Of a stretch of 64,000 nt of DNA, positions 53,331 through 64,000 are shown in pieces. Made by a program: the position numbers and the translations under genes. Origin of the DNA: Hanleya hanleyi (Eukaryota > Mollusca > Polyplacophora > Lepidopleurida > Hanleyidae); the NCBI GenBank assembly GCA_036873755.1, contig JAVTVY010039253.1:1-64000 (forward strand). Reading direction: 5' to 3'. The notes beneath the pieces were generated by a model that was not told the origin of the DNA, ran no database searches, and saw only the letters and a program-made list of their open reading frames with translations. Each line of letters opens with the position of its first letter. Within the stretch, counting starts at the first letter, position 1.

Positions 53331-54984
53331 GATGTGGACGACGCATTCGAACAGTGATTGAAAAACTCAGAAATGTGCTTTGTAACTCTCCAGGATTTCC
53401 CAGATGTTCCCCTGGTGAAATGTGACATGCTATCTGCTCAGCCAAAACCAAACCCAGACCCGTCATTTCAATCGGCAACACTTTGCGTGCAATATACTTG
53501 ACCCTTTTCACTCCTTGGTTGAATGGTTCCCCACATGTAATCACCTATTGTTTGTGTCTTACATGGCGGATTTGCCCAAAACCAAAGGCCTTTGCAGAGT
53601 AATCTGGAATTACCTGTGATTGCTTACATCATTAGAATACATGTAGAAATGAACAATTTGTAATTAATCAGATATGCATTGATTGTTTTTTCATATATCA
53701 TGTATGATAGAAGTTAGCCAGGATATATGTTTTATTTTTTTAATATGTGAATTACATGTTCTTCCTATTTAATCTGCAAGGGCCTTAGATTCAAACATTG
53801 AACAACAACCAGCCTGCCCCATATTATACATGTACATGCTATGCCAGGTAAAAGCAGGTACCCAAGTCATTGTATGTAATTGAATAGAACTTGCCCTGTA
53901 GTTATTTCAGCTTGTCCATCAACATTCACTGGATGGGCATCCGCCATTTACAGCTACATGAAACTGGATGACCAGTAAACTGTTGCTCTGCCATAGACTG
54001 GTCAGTCTCACATTTGTACTACATATACATGTGTATGCTAGCAGCTGTCTGTCTTGACACACATGCATGAGTTTGTGCACTCAGGGTTATTTTACCTGAC
54101 CAGAATATACACATGGAGAGGTGTGCTGCATTTAGGGAACATTTACCAACAACTGGTGTGTTTACACCGGACATTTTTTATTTTCAATCACAGTTTGAAT
54201 GCTGAATGTGATTTCATGGAATTAAGGTAATAAATTGCTTGCCATTTCATTCTTCTCTGACATGGGCAATAAATACTGTCAAGTTTTGTTGTAGTATTTC
54301 AGAATCAAATGGAGATTTTAACTTCTGACTTTGCCATTTCTCGGAAAATCAGTATGGTCTTAAACTGACTTGAAATCCACAAATCACAGCGAGATAAAAG
54401 ACAAACTTCCACACATATACTTTATATCTTGTTGTAATAATAATGTATAATTGGTGAAGATTTGATTAGAAAAGATGTTTCAAATATTTGATGAACAATC
54501 ATGTTTGAAATAATTTCCTTTAGTATTAAGATCAGTATATGGAAAACATATATTGATCATTTTAAAAATAGTGTCAAAAGGACACTCCTAGTAGTTCTTA
54601 TACGTCACTGAATTATGCGAAAAGTAAGATCTTGTGTATCGGTACAAAAAATATACATTGTTTTCGTACCGGTGCTTGTCTCGTTTGAATAATTAGGTGC
54701 CATGTGCATAAACAGGTTATGTGTTCTACCCATAACAGCTTTAACACAACAGCCCCTAGGGATGGTTTAAATATTGTGGGGAGGTGGAGAGTTCCCTGAA
54801 AGAATTCAGGGAGTAGGGGTATTATTCAAATGCTTCGCATCTTGAAACTTTAATCAAGATTATGGGAGACTGTTTTCTCTGTTTTCTGTTTTATCAAAGT
54901 TTGGCCTATATATATGCAGATAATCATATGAGCACATCCAGGTGTAGATTAAAGATCAAGACTTCACAGGCACACCATTTTTTT
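53331..54984. other. no recognised feature
   Basis: AT-rich DNA with CATGTACATG-type simple motifs and a T-run near 54978; short ORFs on both strands without motifs. Confidence 0.4.
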
Positions 54985-55470
54985 TTTTTTTTTCAATTTT
55001 GTATAATATGGGACCAGGTCATCAAATGATATAACCTCTTTCTCTGGTGTAAGGGGGAAAGCATTATAGTCTAAATGTTCTCGATAAGATAGGTCCACAT
55101 CCAGACAATAGCCTTTTTCAGCATTGTCTGGTAAACAAAATTGGGCGCATAGAAGATATTTCTTCTCTGGTCAGCCACCGGCATTTTCCATTACGTAGTG
55201 GTTTTGTCATCATTGTACAGGGAATTAACATCTAACATGTTCAAATAAACACTTTCTTTTAAAGGATCAAATTCATCCATGTGTTTATTGTTGGGTTTAT
55301 TCTCTCGTCTTGTAACTTGTGTCACCCCCTTAATATTGTTTTCAAAGAATAGGCACGAATGGATATATGTTATCAAATCCAGCTCAACTCGCTTCATCTC
55401 CAATGTGGCAGCCCAGATTAATTCAGGGAAAAGACGAACATACACGGATCCAGCTCATGGTGTGTTATAG
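54985..55470 (-). pseudogene. Polinton/Maverick-type DNA polymerase B, C-terminal-side fragment
   Basis: Minus frame 55445-55191 contains KRVELDLITYIHSCLFFEN, VTQVTRRENKPNNKHMDEF and YLNMLDVNSLYNDDKTTT. The D-x-N-S-L-Y box is the PolB motif A (DxxSLYP-type) of protein-primed polymerases. In other frames downstream (55190-54985) are relics such as GKCRWLTREE, SYREHLDYN and PLTPEKEVISFDDLVPYYT. Stops and frameshifts make it non-functional. In full-length elements the polymerase copies the transposon by protein priming. The N-terminal region is represented at 56435-56698 and again at 60128-60559. Confidence 0.75.
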
Positions 55471-55917
55471 ATTTTTCGTGGAAATTTTCAAAACCATCTG
55501 CTAAAAATAATACACCCGTTAATACATTTATGTCATGAAACATTCCCATGTTCGTCAAACACATTTCAAACCAAACTCTTTCTGCTACCTAATCTTCTCC
55601 GGTTACTATTTCTGGTGTCAAGGAGCTATAGTACTTTTTTTCGAGGACCTTTTTTCGAGGAATTTCTGAGTAGATGACATGTATTCGTAGGGATTTATTT
55701 TCGTAGAAAACGATACCGGTAATCTTCTCCTTTGGGAAGTGAGAAGAAAGAACTCTTCTCCATCCATTGCTAAACAATCGACGATGTTTTGCAGTGAAGC
55801 GCCGATGAATTGTATACTGCCAATAAAACCGTAATGATCCTAAAAAGAATGTTAAGTATTTTTTTCATGGAATTTGCGAAACAAGAAAGTCTGAATTGGG
55901 AAATTTTTCAACAGCCT
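55471..55917. other. decayed Polinton interior, no clear ORF
   Basis: Lies between the polymerase fragment and the duplicated unit. One 62-aa minus frame has no motif. Confidence 0.4.
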
Positions 55918-56434
55918 GTAAAATCAGATGGAAATCACGGAACCGTCCATTATGAAACACCAATGGTATTTGATTAAAATGCTTGAACCCCAGATTACAA
56001 GAATTATGAACACGACCGCGGAAGTTATCGTATTATTTATTATGCGGGTGATCTCGAACGGGTTTTTGTTTTTTTCATAATAAGCATGTGGAGTTTGTAT
56101 GTATAAAAGCTCATTAGAGTTATCCGCTCTTAGACCGCATTCTGATCTGTAATTTGGAGAGCCTTCTACCAGGAGTTGGATGGACGCCATTGAGCACATG
56201 TTCTGTTTTGTTCTCAATACATTTGACTTGATTTGAACTGTTGATGAGTTGCCGTTCATCTTCAACCTTACATTTTGGTGTCTCGGGGAAAACCCTCCCT
56301 TCCCCTATCAATTATTTCCTGCGCTTCTTCAGCCAACTTCTTCAACTGCTATTTCCCCACAATAAACAACAGGTGGCTTCGAGAATTTGTAATTTGAACA
56401 AATCAAATGTAGATGCCTTTCAAATACAGTCTCA

Positions 56435-56698
56435 CTAACCAACAGTGAGAAAACTGATTCCTCCCAACCAAAAACATTGACTGGCATGTTGTTTTTTCTC
56501 ATATTTAAGGATTTGATTCACTGACACAGCAAAGTCAATTCCTTCATTATTCAGAGTACTAATATCTTCTCGGTACTGACCTACAGGCTCCGGCGGAATA
56601 CGATATTTGTTTAGTGATAGACCAGCAAGTGCACAGTAAATGAAACACTTGTCATCGTGAAAATGTTGTGGATTTACCAAACATTTCTTACGCTTCAA
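56435..56698 (-). pseudogene. Polinton polymerase N-terminal domain (duplication copy A)
   Basis: Minus frame with KKCLVNPQHFHDDKCFIYCA, SLNKYRIPPEPVGQYREDIS and LNNEGIDFAVSVNQILKYEK. The pattern (KKxLVNxQN..DDKCFxxC...Y..D...LN..GIDF.VSVNQI.KFE) is that of the region N-terminal to the polymerase in Polinton PolB proteins. It runs into a deletion relative to copy B. Non-functional fragment. Confidence 0.7.
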
Positions 56699-56992
56699 TA
56701 CAGTAGGTAATTATATGAAACTATACAGACTGTTGGTACATGTGTTTCGATCACGAGTGAACCAGTTAATATTTCATCAAATATCCAAGCCGAAGATTTC
56801 CGTTAATAATTTTCGAAGGATTATAGTATTTTCTGATAACACTGTATTAGTTGAATTTCAATATTCGTTCCTTCAAACGGGCGTACAATAAACTTTAAAA
56901 ATGGGGAGTTGATGTGACTGTTTCCCCCAACCTAGTTTTTTTTATATCATTTCAATCACTTTTCTCTTTTTTATTTCATTTTTTATGATGGT

Positions 56993-57232
56993 TTGTACTC
57001 CGCTTTTGAATCAGCTCTGAACACTTATTGTTACTGTTTTAGAACATTAACTCATACTGTGTCATGCTCAACTTGTAAGTCTGTGTTTTCTTGCTCTAGA
57101 AAGTGGCAGGAAGCTCACTGGAGAGATCAAAAAGCAATTTGGGAAAGGATAGGTGAGCTGGATGAGAAGGAGAACCGTGCGATTTGTGCACCGAGGCCGC
57201 GAAGCGACCGAGGTGCCCAACGCACAGAATGA
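56993..57232 (+). pseudogene. degenerate MYND-type zinc finger (copy A; also 60840-61076)
   Basis: TVSCSTCKSVFSCSRKWQEA then HWRDQKAIWERIGELDE follows the MYND layout (C-x2-C, YCS-x2-CQ-x2-HW-x2-H-x3-C), but several ligands are replaced: CQ is WQ, the second His is Gln and the final Cys is Trp. The first Cys pair is only a C-x-C. AG acceptor-like sites precede both blocks (GTTTTAG|AAC, GCTCTAG|AAA). Both duplication copies share these losses, so decay predates the duplication. Alternatively a chance resemblance. Confidence 0.45.
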
Positions 57233-58831
57233 GTGTTCATTCGACTTGGACGCCGACTTCGAAGGGGGTAACTAACTTACCGACAGGCGCTATGTCTCAG
57301 GTGATTTATTCTATTTCTTGCAATACCTGTTTGCAACGGGGTTTGCATGTGTAATAATGTTCTTACTTTGAGAGTACAGAAATGTTAAACAGGAATTGGC
57401 GTGACACAACGGAAGACACATTTAAACCCATATATACATTTTCTCTTTTGTCAATATTTAAAATAATCATCCCGCTAGCTGAAACTTCCGACATTTTAGG
57501 GCGTTGACAATAAACTGTTGATATTTTAGTAACGGATGGTAATAAGCATTTGTAAACTTTTTTTATGATCGCTTTAAAATGCAAGATAATGATTTCCAAG
57601 ATATCAGATTCTGGATAAAGCAAGTACCCCATACATATCGTAGTGTCCATATTATTCAGAGAGATTTCTTCATCAAACTGCTTATTTTAAAAAATAGTGA
57701 TAAACAGGGCATTAAATATCCCTAAATTGAAAGTTTGTGGATATTCTTCCAATGAAACCAAGGGAAAACTTATGCAGATAGAGTCGGGGAAATGGGTGAC
57801 AACTCCCGTTTCAAAGCGTAACTCAGTTGGTAATATGCAAATCTCTCAACCCATCACTAAATTGGCCTGTGTATCTGACACGTATATAAACGGTTTGCAA
57901 GCATATTATAATAGAGAAACACGATCTTTTCGACTAGCCCATATTACATTACTTCTCTCATAGCTTAATGATGTTATGTCATTTGTATGCGTTGTCATAA
58001 CATAAAATATGCTGGATATTCTAATGCATGTGTTTCTCTTGAAACGGGAATAGGTCAGTGTTTGACCGGGTGTTCTGAGCCAGATCAACCGGGTGATAAA
58101 CAACGTTCTAACAACTGAGCACATAAAAATCCTGTTGCATATTGGATACTCAAGGAAAAGGATAACTCGCGTGAGACAATAGAACCAGTGTATAAAGCAG
58201 GTTCCTAGGTTTATTTCAGTCCAAAGAATCCGTCCCAACTTCAAAGATTTGCTGGGGCATAAGTGTCACAGATGATTCCGGCTTTAATATTGCGTTTCTT
58301 CCAGATCTTCCGTGCCCTTGCTTGACCTCAAAAAGTTGGTGCGAATGCGCTGCATGAGAAATTAGTGTATCTGTGTGGTAATTGCATAATGCACGTATTG
58401 TCAATGCAGTACAATATCAATGAATTTCAGAAGGCATTAGCCATCATTCCTGCTTATGCAACTACCAGCAGATTAGAAACGATTAGATTCATGGTTGGCT
58501 TCAATAAGCAAGAAACTTCAACTAGTGTTTTAGCTGCATCTAACCATGCAACTTCAAGAGACCTCTGATAATGATTAATGAAGGCCATTCTGTTGTCACT
58601 TCGAACATCCTTGTACTTTGGATTCTCTGTGTTTCGAAAGCTGAGAGGATTGTTCGGACGTTACTTGTCGGACCCATATCCGAGTTGTGAGCTCCGACTC
58701 CCTACTTCTCAGTTCAGATGCAATGCCAATCTGAGATTTAAGAGTTAATGATCGCCGTAGTGGATGTTATCGTGTACGTTTTCGATATTTAGTTTTTGAT
58801 GAGGTACGCCGCTCACAGCTCCCGAGCTAGC

Positions 58832-59089
58832 GTATCTAATTCCGCTTAAGCCGATGTGATGGCTAAGAATGTCCTGGGGATTAGTGTCCCTATTCATATC
58901 CTTTTCTATTGCAACTGAGGATGGAAACCCATCTCCAATGTGGAGAAATATGTCCTAGCTGGGTTAAAAGATAGAAGCCGGACACTCGTAGCCACCGGAC
59001 ATTTTTAGCCTCCACACCGGTGATAGGTGCCGCCTGGAAACTTCATATTCTCCACATGAATAGCCGCAATAAAAGCGCGGCTGAGATAC
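58832..59089 (+). ncRNA. divergent, expanded ribozyme-like RNA (duplication copy A)
   Basis: GTATCTAATTCCGCTTAAGCC at the 5' side and AATAAAAGC-GCGGCT-GAGATAC at the 3' side match the core of the motif. P1 is GTATCT/AGATAC; the post-core stem is AGCC/GGCT with loop GATGTGAT; the last hairpin is AGCCGC-AATAAAAGC-GCGGCT. All three differ in sequence from the PLE copies yet still pair. The middle hairpin is replaced by a ~180-nt insertion, which holds its own repeats. Confidence 0.5.
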
Positions 59090-59409
59090 TAAGGCTACGT
59101 CCGAGAATCCACCGTATTCTCGGGTCTGAATGTTACGTGTCGCGAATATTTTCCTGTAGAGTCATTGTTTGCTTTTTAGTCGCCAGACGTCGTCAGTTTT
59201 GCCCAATTCTTGCATATCGCTCCAATTTTGATCGACGGTCTAAAACTAAACATCGAAAACTTATCACACGATTATATTCGCTACGAAGGTCATTAACTCT
59301 AACGCGCACAATGATAAATATCCTTTTAGTTCAGCTGCGGAATGGTAACTTTTCTGCGAACTTATTCTGTGTTGACGTAGACAATGCTCGCGCGTGTTGT
59401 TCGTTCATG
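59090..59409. other. junction sequence between duplication copies
   Basis: Unique within the window. A hairpin CCGAGAAT...ATTCTCGG (59101-59124) follows the RNA motif. The 130-aa ORF from 59020 crosses the RNA motif and has no recognised domain. Confidence 0.45.
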
Positions 59410-60127
59410 TAAAATGAGATGGAAATAAAGGAACCCTCCATTATGAAACACTAATGGTGTTTGATAGAATGCTTGAATCCCAGATTACAAGAATTATGAA
59501 CACCACCGCGGAAGTTATCATATCCTTTACCATGCGCGTGATGTCGAACGGGTTTTTTTTTCATAACTAGGATGTGGAGTTTGTGTGTATAAAAGCTCAT
59601 TAGAGTTATCCGCCCTTAGACCGCATTATGATCTGTAATTTGAAGAGCCTTTTGCCGGGAGTTGGATGGACGCCATTGAGCACATGTTCTGTTTTGTTCC
59701 CAATACACTTGACCTTATTTGAACTGTTAATGAGTTGTCGTTCATCTTCAACCTTACATTTTGGTGTCACGGGGAAAACCCTCCCTTCCCCTATCAATTA
59801 TTTTCTGCGCTTCTTCAACCAACTTCTTCAACTGCTATTTCCCCACGATAAACAACAGCTGGCTTCGAGAATTTGTAATTTGAACAAATCACTACAGATG
59901 CGTAACCACAAAGTATATGTTTTTGTTGTTTTCTCATCGGTATAATGTGTTTCATATATGTCATGATCTTGTTTACACCTGTATAAGATGGCCTCAAAAT
60001 CACCTTAAATTGCATCATCAGTTTTCAAGCTCTTTCTAACTCCTTGAATTTCATAACGTTTTTTTTTCAATAACAGGTAATTTCACTTTCTGACGTGCAG
60101 TAACTTTACAGCGAAGTAAATGATCTG

Positions 60128-60559
60128 CTAAATTTTCTTACTCAGCAAAACGTTAAGGCAGTAGTTGCAATAAATGTGTTTGTGACCCTCTGATACACCT
60201 CGTAATTGTCCACTCATATCTCTAATGAAGCAATTACGTGTTTTTGTCATCTTCGGAAAGCAAAAGCAAATGTAGATGCCTTTCAAATACATTCTCACTA
60301 ACCAACAGTGAGAAAACTGATTCCTCCCAACCAAAAACAGTGACTGGCATGTTTTTTTCTCAAATTTAAGGATTTGATTCACTGACATAGCAAAGTCAAT
60401 TCCTTCATTATTCAGAGTACTAATATCTTCTCGGTACTGACCTACAGGCTGCGGATGAATACGATATTTGTTTGGTGATAGACCAACAAGTGCACAGTGA
60501 ATGAAACACTTGTCATCGTGAAAATTTTGTGGATTTACCAAACATTTCTTACGCTTCAA
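60128..60559 (-). pseudogene. Polinton polymerase N-terminal domain (duplication copy B)
   Basis: Longer version of the 56.5-kb fragment: KKCLVNPQNFHDDKCFIHCA, YREDISTLNNEGIDFAMSV, NQILKFEK, then after a frame disturbance RNCFIRDMSGQLRGVSEG and HIYCNYCLNVLLSKK. The C-x2-CL pair is a zinc-finger half seen in this region of Polinton polymerases. It retains ~380 bp absent from copy A. Broken; annotated only as a relic. Confidence 0.72.
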
Positions 60560-61446
60560 TACAATAGGTAATTATATGAAACTATACAGACTGTTGGTAC
60601 ATGTGTTTCGATCACGAGTGAACCAGTTAATATTTCATCTAATATCCAAGCCGAGATTCGAAGGATCTTAGTATTTGCTGATAACACTGTATTAGTTGAA
60701 TTTCAATATTCGTTCCTTCAAACGGGCGTACAATAAACTTAAAAAAATGCGGAGTTGATGTGACTGTTTCCCCCAACCTTGTTTTTTTTTATATCATTTC
60801 AATCACTTTTCTCTGTTTTATTTCATTTTTTATGATGGTTTGTACTCTGCTCTTGAATCAGCTCTGAACACTTGTTGTTACTGTTTTAGAACATTAACTC
60901 ATACTGTGTCATGTTCAACTTGTAAGTCTGTGCTTTATTGCTCTAGAAAGTGGCAGAAAGCTCACTGGAGAGATCAAAAAGCAATTTGGGAAAGGATAGG
61001 TGAGCTGGATGAGGAAAACCGTGCGATTTGTACACCGAGGCCGCGAAGCGACCGATGTGCCCAACGCACGGAATGAGTGTTCATTCAACTTGGACGCCGA
61101 CTTCGAAGGGGGTAACTAACTTACCGACAGGCGCTACGTCTCAGGTGATTTATTCTATTTCTTGCAATACCTGTTTGCAACGGGATTCGCATGTGTAATA
61201 ATGTTCTTACTTTGAGAGTACAGAAATGTTAAACAGGAATTGGCGTGACACAACGGAAGACACATTTAAACCCATATATACATTTTCTCTTTTGTCAATA
61301 TTTAAAATAATCATCCCGCTAGCTGAAACTTCCGACATATTAGGGCGTGGACAATAAACTGTTGATATTTTAGTAAACGGATGGTAATAAGCATTTGTAA
61401 ACTTTTTTTCATTTTTGAAGTAACCAGTACCTTTAAGTATCTTTAA

Positions 61447-61958
61447 AGTGATCATAAACCCTCAAGTAAAGTTTTGCTCAAATGAAAGACCATTGCAAAC
61501 AGCGTGTGAAAATATTTATTGTAATTTTTCACGGTTTTATTACACAGAGTAAACCGCAAATAAAGCGTGGTATTCTATGGTGCTCTGTTGCAATCATATT
61601 TAGGTCCAGTGACGTCACATTGCCTTCATACATATATTTCAAACTTTGTATGCACTTTCCAATGCTTGATTCAAGCTTAAGGTGTGTATACCCTGAGTTT
61701 CAACACAGACTTACTGTTCCAATGTGCATGTTTCATCAAAATCTGGAAGATGGTGACTCATGCGCGTCAAGTCAATTTGAATCTTGCCTTTATATGATAT
61801 GATATCATATGATTACAACAGACCAACATAGAATACCACGCTTTATTTGCAGTTTACTCTGTGCAATAAAATCGTAAAAAATACAATAAATATTTTCCTA
61901 CACTATTTGCAATGGTCTTTCATTTGATGGAAACTTTACTTGAGGGTTTATGATCACT
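61447..61958. mobile_element. foldback MITE with TTAA target duplication (copy 2)
   Basis: TTAA (61443-61446) AGTGATCATAAACCCTCAAG ... CTTGAGGGTTTATGATCACT TTAA (61959-61962). The left arm matches 2407-2740 closely; the right arm lacks ~150 bp next to the centre and has a TATGATATGATATCATATGA patch there. It lies only in duplication copy B. Confidence 0.87.
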
Positions 61959-63215
61959 TTAAAAGGTAAGATAATGATTTCCAAGATATCAAATTCTGGA
62001 TAAAGCAAGTACCCAATACATATCGTAATGTCCATATTATTGAGAGAGATTTCTTCATCAAACTGCTTATTTTAAAAAATAGTGATAAACAGGGCATTAA
62101 TTTTTCACTAAATTGAAAGTTTGTGGATATTCTTCCAATGAAATCAAGGGAAAACTTAGGCAGATAGAGTCGGGGAAATGGGTGACAACTCCCGTTTCAA
62201 ATCGAAACTCGGTAATATGCAAATCTCTCAACCCATCACTAAATTGGTCTGTGTATCTGACACGTATATAAACGGTTTGCAAGCATATTATAATAGAGAA
62301 ACACGATCTTTTCGACTAGCCCATATTACATTACTTCTCTCATAGCTCAATGATGTTCTGTCATTTGTATGCTTTGTCATAACATAAAATATGCTGGATA
62401 TCCTAATGCATGTGTTTTTCTTGAAACTGGAATAGGTCAGTGTTTGACCGGGTGTTCTGAGCCAGATCAACCGGGTGATAAACAACGTTCTAACAGCTGA
62501 GCACATAAAAATCCTGTTGCATATAGGATACTCAAGAAAAAGGATAACTCGCGTGAGACAATAGAACCAGTGTGTAAAGCAGGTTCCTAGGTTTATTTCA
62601 GCCCAAAGAATTTGTCCCAACTTCAAAGATTTGCTGAGGCATAAGTGTCACAGATGATTCCAGCTTCATATTGCATTTCTTCCAGATCTTCCGTGTCCTT
62701 GCTTGACCTCAAAAAGTTGGTGCGAATGCGCTGCATGAGAAATTAGTGTATCTGTGTGGTGATTGCATAATGCAGGTATTGTCAATGCAGTACAATATCA
62801 ATGAATTTCAGAAGGCATTAGCCATCATTCCTGCTTATGCAACTACCAGCAGATTATTAGAAACGATTAGATTCATGGTTGGCTTCAATAAGCAAGAAAC
62901 TTCAACTAGTGTTTTAGCTGCATCTAACCATGCAACTTCAAGAGACCTCTGATAGTGATTAATGAAGGCCATTCTGTTGTAACTTCGAACATCCTTGTAC
63001 TTTGGATTCTCTGTGTTTCGAAAGCTGAGAGGATTGTTCGGACGTTACTTGTCGGACCCATATCCGAGTTGTGAGCTCCGACTCCCCACTTCTCAGTTCA
63101 GATGCAATGCCAATCTGAGATTTAAGAGTTAATGATCGCCGTAGTGGATGTAATCGTGTACGTTTTCGATGTTTAGTTTTTGACGAGGTACGCCGCTCAC
63201 AGCTCCCGAGCTAGC

Positions 63216-63349
63216 GTATCTAATTCCGCTTAAGCCGATGTGATGGCTAAGAATGTCCTGGGGATTAGTGTCCCTATTCATATCCTTTTCTATTGCAACT
63301 GAGGATGGAAACCCATCTCCAATGTGGAGAAAAATGTCTTGTGGAGAAA
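63216..63349 (+). ncRNA. 5' half of the divergent ribozyme-like RNA (copy B, truncated)
   Basis: GTATCTAATTCCGCTTAAGCC and GATGTGATGGCT as in 58832, but the 3' strand (AATAAAAGC...GAGATAC) is missing because the duplication is joined to the 50.2-kb-type repeat at 63350. Non-functional by expectation. Confidence 0.5.
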
Positions 63350-64000
63350 AATGTAATGATCTTATATTGCACAGGGTCGTAAATTTCATTTACCTTTGTC
63401 AGAATTGTTTCGATTCTATGGATACTACATGGTATAGTACTGGGCTTGTATATATGCTATTTGGACGTATACAAAATTACCTTCCCTTGGATTGGTATAT
63501 ATGTTAAGAGTATGTCTCATGTCAAAATGATTAATTTTCAATACGCATCACATAAACACTCTGATCTAGGAGTGAAGGAGTGAGTTAGGGTTTAACGTCG
63601 CGTTTAGTGCTATATCGGCCATATAGCGACGATTTAACTAATTACGATACGATTAGCTGGCCATGTGTCACTATCCCTGTACAGTCATCATGTAGAGGAT
63701 ATTAATCTTCAAAAAATGGTACATAACTCATGCTGAATGAGAGCTTATTATTCTGGTTTTGTACTCTCACCCCAATCTTTTGGAAAAGTCGGAATGTAAA
63801 ATTACTCACATTTTGGCTCGAATTTCAGCTATTTTCGTATTTGTTTTGCTTCACATGCCCCATTCGAAAGCTTGTCAACATTTCTGATCGTTGCACATGT
63901 GTTTGAATATGACGGTCAAAGCCTAACTCTATGATATTCTTATTGAGCTCCTAAATTCCTGATTTGTCATGTTTGTGAGCAAAAGTCGTCAAAACAAAGA
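63350..64000. repeat. ~650-bp repeat, second copy of 50210-50880
   Basis: Collinear with 50210-50880 with few substitutions. It includes the GAGTGAGTTAGGGTTTAACGTCG block and runs off the right edge. Confidence 0.88.

Larger units (their letters stand above)
55918..58960. repeat. segmental duplication, copy A (copy B at 59410-63345)
   Basis: Copy A starts AATCAGATGGAAATCACGGAACC and ends TCTCCAATGTGGAGAAA; copy B starts ATGAGATGGAAATAAAGGAACC and ends at the same AATGTGGAGAAA. They are collinear and highly similar, in direct orientation, with three structural differences: copy A lacks ~380 bp present in B at ~59892-60272; copy B has the TTAA foldback at 61447-61958 plus ~35 bp to its left; and the RNA motif is complete only in A. 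Confidence 0.92.

Noticed and set aside
57906..58244. 112-aa minus ORF conserved in both duplicates
   Set aside because: Conservation follows from the recent duplication; no domain or composition typical of coding sequence was recognised.
59020..59412. 130-aa ORF
   Set aside because: It runs through the structured RNA motif and has no recognisable domain.

Overview
The window is AT-rich, repeat-packed eukaryotic DNA, most probably from a marine mollusc and likely a gastropod. The reasons are short introns/exons with GT..AG borders, an immunoglobulin-domain gene, THAP zinc-finger sequences, Penelope-like retroelements (PLEs), and several copies of a GAGTGAGTGAG / TTTAACGTCGC / CAGCTATAT repeat that I associate with gastropod genomes. 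There is no bacterial-type gene organisation. Most long ORFs are artefacts of tandem repeats.

Host genes. (1) Two exons on the minus strand, 30467-30734 and 6125-6261, match in splice phase (phase 2 to phase 2) and together complete one Ig domain flanked by phase-1 introns. Almost everything between them would be one 24.2-kb intron filled with nested transposons. (2) A THAP-domain first exon lies at 4642-5001 (minus), with a perfect 31-bp inverted repeat about 160 bp upstream. (3) Two small exon-like segments near 48 kb lie inside a 4.2-kb element. (4) A degenerate MYND-like finger occurs in both copies of a large duplication.

Layout. 0-1.8 kb: minisatellite plus a ~195-bp tandem array. 2.4-3.9 kb: two adjoining foldback elements. 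4.6-5.3 kb: THAP exon. 6.1 kb: Ig exon. 6.8-15.8 kb: PLE fragments, a Tnp2/CACTA-like transposase pseudogene, a Helentron-like non-autonomous element and a 5-bp-TSD hAT-like element, all nested. 16.4-23.1 kb: a giant inverted repeat with three nested insertions. 23.2-29.6 kb: a third Helentron-like element, MULE-like, other foldback and piggyBac-like MITEs. 30.5 kb: Ig exon. 30.9-31.7 kb: a direct-repeat unit carrying two structured RNAs. 32-41 kb: a tRNA-derived SINE, a 40-bp satellite and long unassigned stretches. 42-49 kb: LINE tail, minus-strand PLE and the 4.2-kb element inserted in it. 49-53 kb: TTAA element with a THAP start, a PLE-tail insertion, a second LINE tail. 55-63.3 kb: Polinton-type DNA polymerase remnants inside a tandem segmental duplication of about 3-4 kb. 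63.35-64 kb repeats 50.2-50.9 kb.

Main discovery candidate. A compact, pseudoknot-capable RNA motif sits 3 nt after the PLE reverse-transcriptase stop codon. It recurs twice in a 280-229-280 bp unit, begins one PLE-tail insertion exactly, and appears in divergent form in the Polinton-region duplication. Its helices keep pairing while their sequences change. It looks like a self-cleaving ribozyme, with partial resemblance to twister, used by PLEs and by a non-autonomous, retrozyme-like derivative. A second theme is three unrelated-sequence elements with one shared architecture: a left-end motif, a tandem-repeat core, and the same motif folded into a right-end hairpin.
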